Shown one piece after another: positions 61,532 to 64,000 of a DNA stretch of 64,000 nucleotides. The notes under the pieces were generated by a model, which worked only from the letters and a program-made list of their open reading frames with translations, was not told the DNA's origin and did not search any database. The position numbers were made by a program, and so were the translations under genes. The first letter of the stretch is position 1. Each line of letters opens with the position of its first letter. Origin of the DNA: Gammaproteobacteria bacterium (GTDB taxonomy: Bacteria > Pseudomonadota > Gammaproteobacteria > Burkholderiales > Burkholderiaceae_C); contig JAHJWB010000001.1 in the NCBI GenBank assembly GCA_018828125.1, positions 496,001-560,000 of the forward strand. The letters run 5' to 3'.

Positions 61532-62842
61532 TCAGGCCGCCTTGTAGGCCGTGACCACGAACCCGTTCACGGGTTGGTGGTTTTCTTCGCGCAACACGGT
61601 GTCCTCCATCTCCACCGTCGCGAACCCTGCGGCCTCGCACAGGGCCTGCACATGACTGCGCTTGTGGGCATAGCGGCCAGATGGTTGCAGCACCAGGTCT
61701 GTGCCTTGGTCGGGAGCGGTCTCAAACGAGAAAACCATCATGCCGCCCGCCACCAGAACGCGGTGCGCGTTGGGAATGGCTTGTGTCACGTCGCCCGCGT
61801 AGATGAACACATCCAGCGCGGCAATCACCTGATACAACGCATCGGGCGTCTCACGCAGGGCGTCGTGCAGATTGACGGTGTGGAAGCGGTCGTACACATT
61901 GTGCCGGGCCGCCTGCTCGATCATCTTCATCGAAGGGTCCACGCCCACGAGCGCGCCATCCAGGCGGCCGAGGCAGACGCCGAGCAGGCCGGTTCCGCAG
62001 CCCAGGTCCAGCACGTTGATCTTCTTGTCGGGGTGGCGCGCAAGGATCTTGTCGCCCACTTGCTTTGGCAATTGGTACTTCAGGCTGCGGACCATATGCA
62101 GGTCATAAAACTCCGCCATGCTGTCAAAAAGCGGACGTGTCAGCTCTGCGGGCTGTTGGGCGGGGGTTTCGCCAGCGGCAAGCTGGGCGTAGTACTGGTA
62201 CACCGCATCGGCAGGGGCAAGGCCCAGCAGTGCGGTGGTGTTTTCGCGGGCGTCTTCTGGCTTGCCTGCGGCGATGCACGCCTGCACGCGACCGACCAAA
62301 GACTGGGGGTCCGACGGAAACTCCTGAACCAGCGCATCCCACTCGGCCATCGACTCGTCATGCTTGCCTTGCTCGCTCAGGTCCTTGGCCAGCAGGCGGC
62401 GCAGCGACTGGTCACCGGGCACCAGCTCCAGACCACGGCGCAGGTGGCGAATGGCCATTTCTGTGTGTCCGGCGCGGTGCGCAATATCGATCACACCGGC
62501 AAGCACCTGAAGGTTCTTGGGTTCGAGCGCAGCCACTTTCTCTGCGGTTTCGACGGCTTCCTTGAACTGGTTCTGACGCGCCAAAAGCAAGGCCAGCTCC
62601 AGCAATCCTGGGCCCCAGTCCGGGGCCAGCGATACAGATTTGCGCAGGGCTTCAAAAGCACCTTTCACATTGCCCGCTTTTTCCGCCAGCAGGCCGCCCA
62701 GCATGAAGACGCGTGGATCCTGGGGCCACTGGGTATTGGCTTTGTTGAGCGTAAGGGCAGCGTTCTTGAGGTCGCCCTTGGCGATCTGTTCACGGGCCTT
62801 GGTCAGGTGCTTGAGGTTGGGGTCGGTCGCTGTAGCGCTCAT
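61532..62842 (-). CDS. TPR-fused SAM-dependent methyltransferase
   Basis: 436 residues. TPR helices cover about 5-200 (for example AREQIAKGDLKNAALTLNKA). A class I methyltransferase domain follows (about 225-425), with motif I VLDLGCGTGLLGVCLG and the acidic residue in LVGVDPSMKM. The TPR part suggests a protein or peptide substrate, or binding to a partner. Substrate is unknown. No operon partner is evident; the next gene on this strand is a sensor kinase fragment 254 bases upstream. Confidence 0.88.
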   Translation of the reverse strand: MSATATDPNLKHLTKAREQIAKGDLKNAALTLNKANTQWPQDPRVFMLGGLLAEKAGNVKGAFEALRKSVSLAPDWGPGLLELALLLARQNQFKEAVETAEKVAALEPKNLQVLAGVIDIAHRAGHTEMAIRHLRRGLELVPGDQSLRRLLAKDLSEQGKHDESMAEWDALVQEFPSDPQSLVGRVQACIAAGKPEDARENTTALLGLAPADAVYQYYAQLAAGETPAQQPAELTRPLFDSMAEFYDLHMVRSLKYQLPKQVGDKILARHPDKKINVLDLGCGTGLLGVCLGRLDGALVGVDPSMKMIEQAARHNVYDRFHTVNLHDALRETPDALYQVIAALDVFIYAGDVTQAIPNAHRVLVAGGMMVFSFETAPDQGTDLVLQPSGRYAHKRSHVQALCEAAGFATVEMEDTVLREENHQPVNGFVVTAYKAA

Positions 62843-63096
62843 GGGTGCTGGATGTTTGCAAATGGACCGCTGCGCGGTCTGCCTGGTTCGGCGAGTCAGA
62901 TGCTGTAAAGATAGAGCTGACGATTATCCCGGATTCGCGGAGGCACCCTCCGGCGGCCGGCTTGTGCGGCTCTGCTTCCACACGCCTTGCAGGTCTGCGA
63001 GGCCACTGGCTGAGCCCTGGCTCTGGACAAGGGCTCGCTGCATGAGCCTCGCGCAAGCCTGTTCAAGTGGTGTCGTGATCGCCTTCGAAGCCCGGG

Positions 63097-64000
63097 TCAG
63101 GCGCCACCGTGGCCACTCAGACGCTGAGGTGCCAGGGTCAACGTGAAACACGCGCCATGGTCCCGCTGCGATTCCACCGTGATATCGCCTCCGTGCAGCC
63201 TCGCCACGCGGCGGCTGACCCACAAGCCCAAACCGAATCCCTTGGTTTGGTCAGTGCGGTCACCGCGTTCAAACTGCTCGAAGATGCGGCTCATCAATTC
63301 CAGGGACATGCCCGAGCCTTCGTCTGCAACAGATATCTCCAGCAGACCCGCATCGTTCTTGTGGGCTGCGATGAAGATTTCTCCTTCGGCCGCATATTTC
63401 ACTGCGTTGTCCACCAGGTTGGACAGGGCAATTCGCACCAGCGTCTGATCGCATATCCACTCCGCGGGGGCCGATGCCGTAAAAAGTTGCAGTCGATGGC
63501 GTGGGGACCAGTGCACCAGTTGCGCAGCATGTTCCAGCAGTGCCGCCACGTTGGCAGGTGCTGCATGCAGCGTAAAACCCGCGGAGTCAAGGCGTTCACT
63601 GATGAGGCAGCTGTCCACCAGGGAGGTCAGTCTTCGGCACGCCCTGCGAATCTGCTTAGCCCGGGTCGTCTGGGTTGCAAGGTCCGGGGACGGGAAATTT
63701 TGCTGCTCGGCGGCCGCACTGTCGACGACGGCCAAGGGCGTGCGAAATTCGTGGCTGATCATGTGGAAGAACTGCCGCTGTTCGTTTCGCAAGTCCCGTT
63801 CGCTGTCCAGCGCCTGCCTCAGCCACGTCTGGGCCAGTGATAGCTCCCGCGTGCGTTGGTCAATTCTGTCTTCGAGCACCTGTTCGGCATGCGCCAAGTG
63901 TTGAATGGCCTGGTCCTTCAATACCTCGGCCTGCCGGTAGCGCAGCACCATGCCCACGAAGACTGCGCAGGTGATCAGTCCGGTGAAGACCAGGACCTGA
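63097..64000 (-). CDS. Sensor histidine kinase, 5' end outside window
   Basis: The frame stays open to the window edge, and the edge encodes a membrane helix (VLVFTGLITCAVFVGM), so this is the C-terminal part of a longer kinase. After the helix come a coiled coil (ERIDQRTREL-like segment), HisKA with FFHMISHEFRTPLAV, and HATPase_c with LSNLVDNAVKYA, DEGSGM and GFGLGLWVSRR. The sensor domain and response regulator partner lie outside the window, so its signal is unknown. Confidence 0.92.
   Translation of the reverse strand, partial: QVLVFTGLITCAVFVGMVLRYRQAEVLKDQAIQHLAHAEQVLEDRIDQRTRELSLAQTWLRQALDSERDLRNEQRQFFHMISHEFRTPLAVVDSAAAEQQNFPSPDLATQTTRAKQIRRACRRLTSLVDSCLISERLDSAGFTLHAAPANVAALLEHAAQLVHWSPRHRLQLFTASAPAEWICDQTLVRIALSNLVDNAVKYAAEGEIFIAAHKNDAGLLEISVADEGSGMSLELMSRIFEQFERGDRTDQTKGFGLGLWVSRRVARLHGGDITVESQRDHGACFTLTLAPQRLSGHGGA

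Overview
The window looks like chromosomal DNA of a GC-rich, flagellated betaproteobacterium, most likely a member of the Comamonadaceae (Acidovorax/Comamonas-like). This is inferred from the long-form TrpS, the DUF3422 protein, TctA/TctB-type uptake genes, the ribF-ileS-lspA order and the overall gene style, not from a database search. No rRNA, tRNA, CRISPR array, phage or insertion sequence was seen. Two genes run off the edges: a beta-barrel protein at the left and a sensor kinase at the right.

Layout. 1-13068 is an envelope-signalling block: a partial outer-membrane barrel, then on the minus strand a lipoprotein, a SUMF1-like protein, an OmpR-type regulator, a LysM-FecR protein and a CHASE2 histidine kinase, and divergently a CHASE2 adenylate cyclase followed by a FecR-TPR-barrel protein. 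13154-18240 holds trpS, a site-2 protease, a YciO-like protein and a PHP exonuclease, apparently one housekeeping group split by a chemoreceptor gene on the other strand; a second chemoreceptor follows. 20391-25354 carries a tautomerase, recJ with a coupled COG4255-like gene, and lolC-lolD. 25419-29853 is a MoxR-DUF58-VWA operon led by a membrane-anchored trypsin-like protease. 29955-36703 runs rightward: TatD, DUF2062, Na/Pi cotransporter, deoxyinosine glycosylase, SpeE-like protein and a GspE-type ATPase. 36849-38864 is tctBA, closed by a strong terminator. 39007-43343 has DUF3422, an EamA transporter, and an M48 peptidase with an SH3 partner. 43407-51348 has an atypical SDR, a TRAP-type binding protein translationally coupled to a GGDEF/EAL protein, a second EamA transporter, a quinone oxidoreductase and a NUDIX hydrolase. 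At 51302-52387 two divergent genes have lost their facing 5' ends. 52582-55796 holds flagellin (with a FliA-type promoter) and a second Na/Pi cotransporter; 56208-60759 is ribF-ileS-lspA; 60927-64000 has an HNH nuclease, a TPR-methyltransferase and the kinase fragment.

The most unusual signal is a dispersed palindromic element of about 45-60 bp present ten times. Three copies are purely intergenic and four have a clear 9-bp stem or a close variant. One lies in the ribF leader. Six overlap coding sequence, forming the N-terminus of LolD, the start region of an EamA transporter, internal segments of an SDR, a NUDIX protein and IleS, and the stop/start junction of the COG4255-like gene and recJ. 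In LolD and the SDR the element is read in the same frame and gives nearly the same peptide. It behaves like a protein-tolerated repeat, comparable in principle to the Rickettsia palindromic elements.

The second system of note is the pair of FecR/CHASE2 arms at the left end: one ends in a kinase and regulator, the other in a cyclase, and both are tied to envelope proteins.
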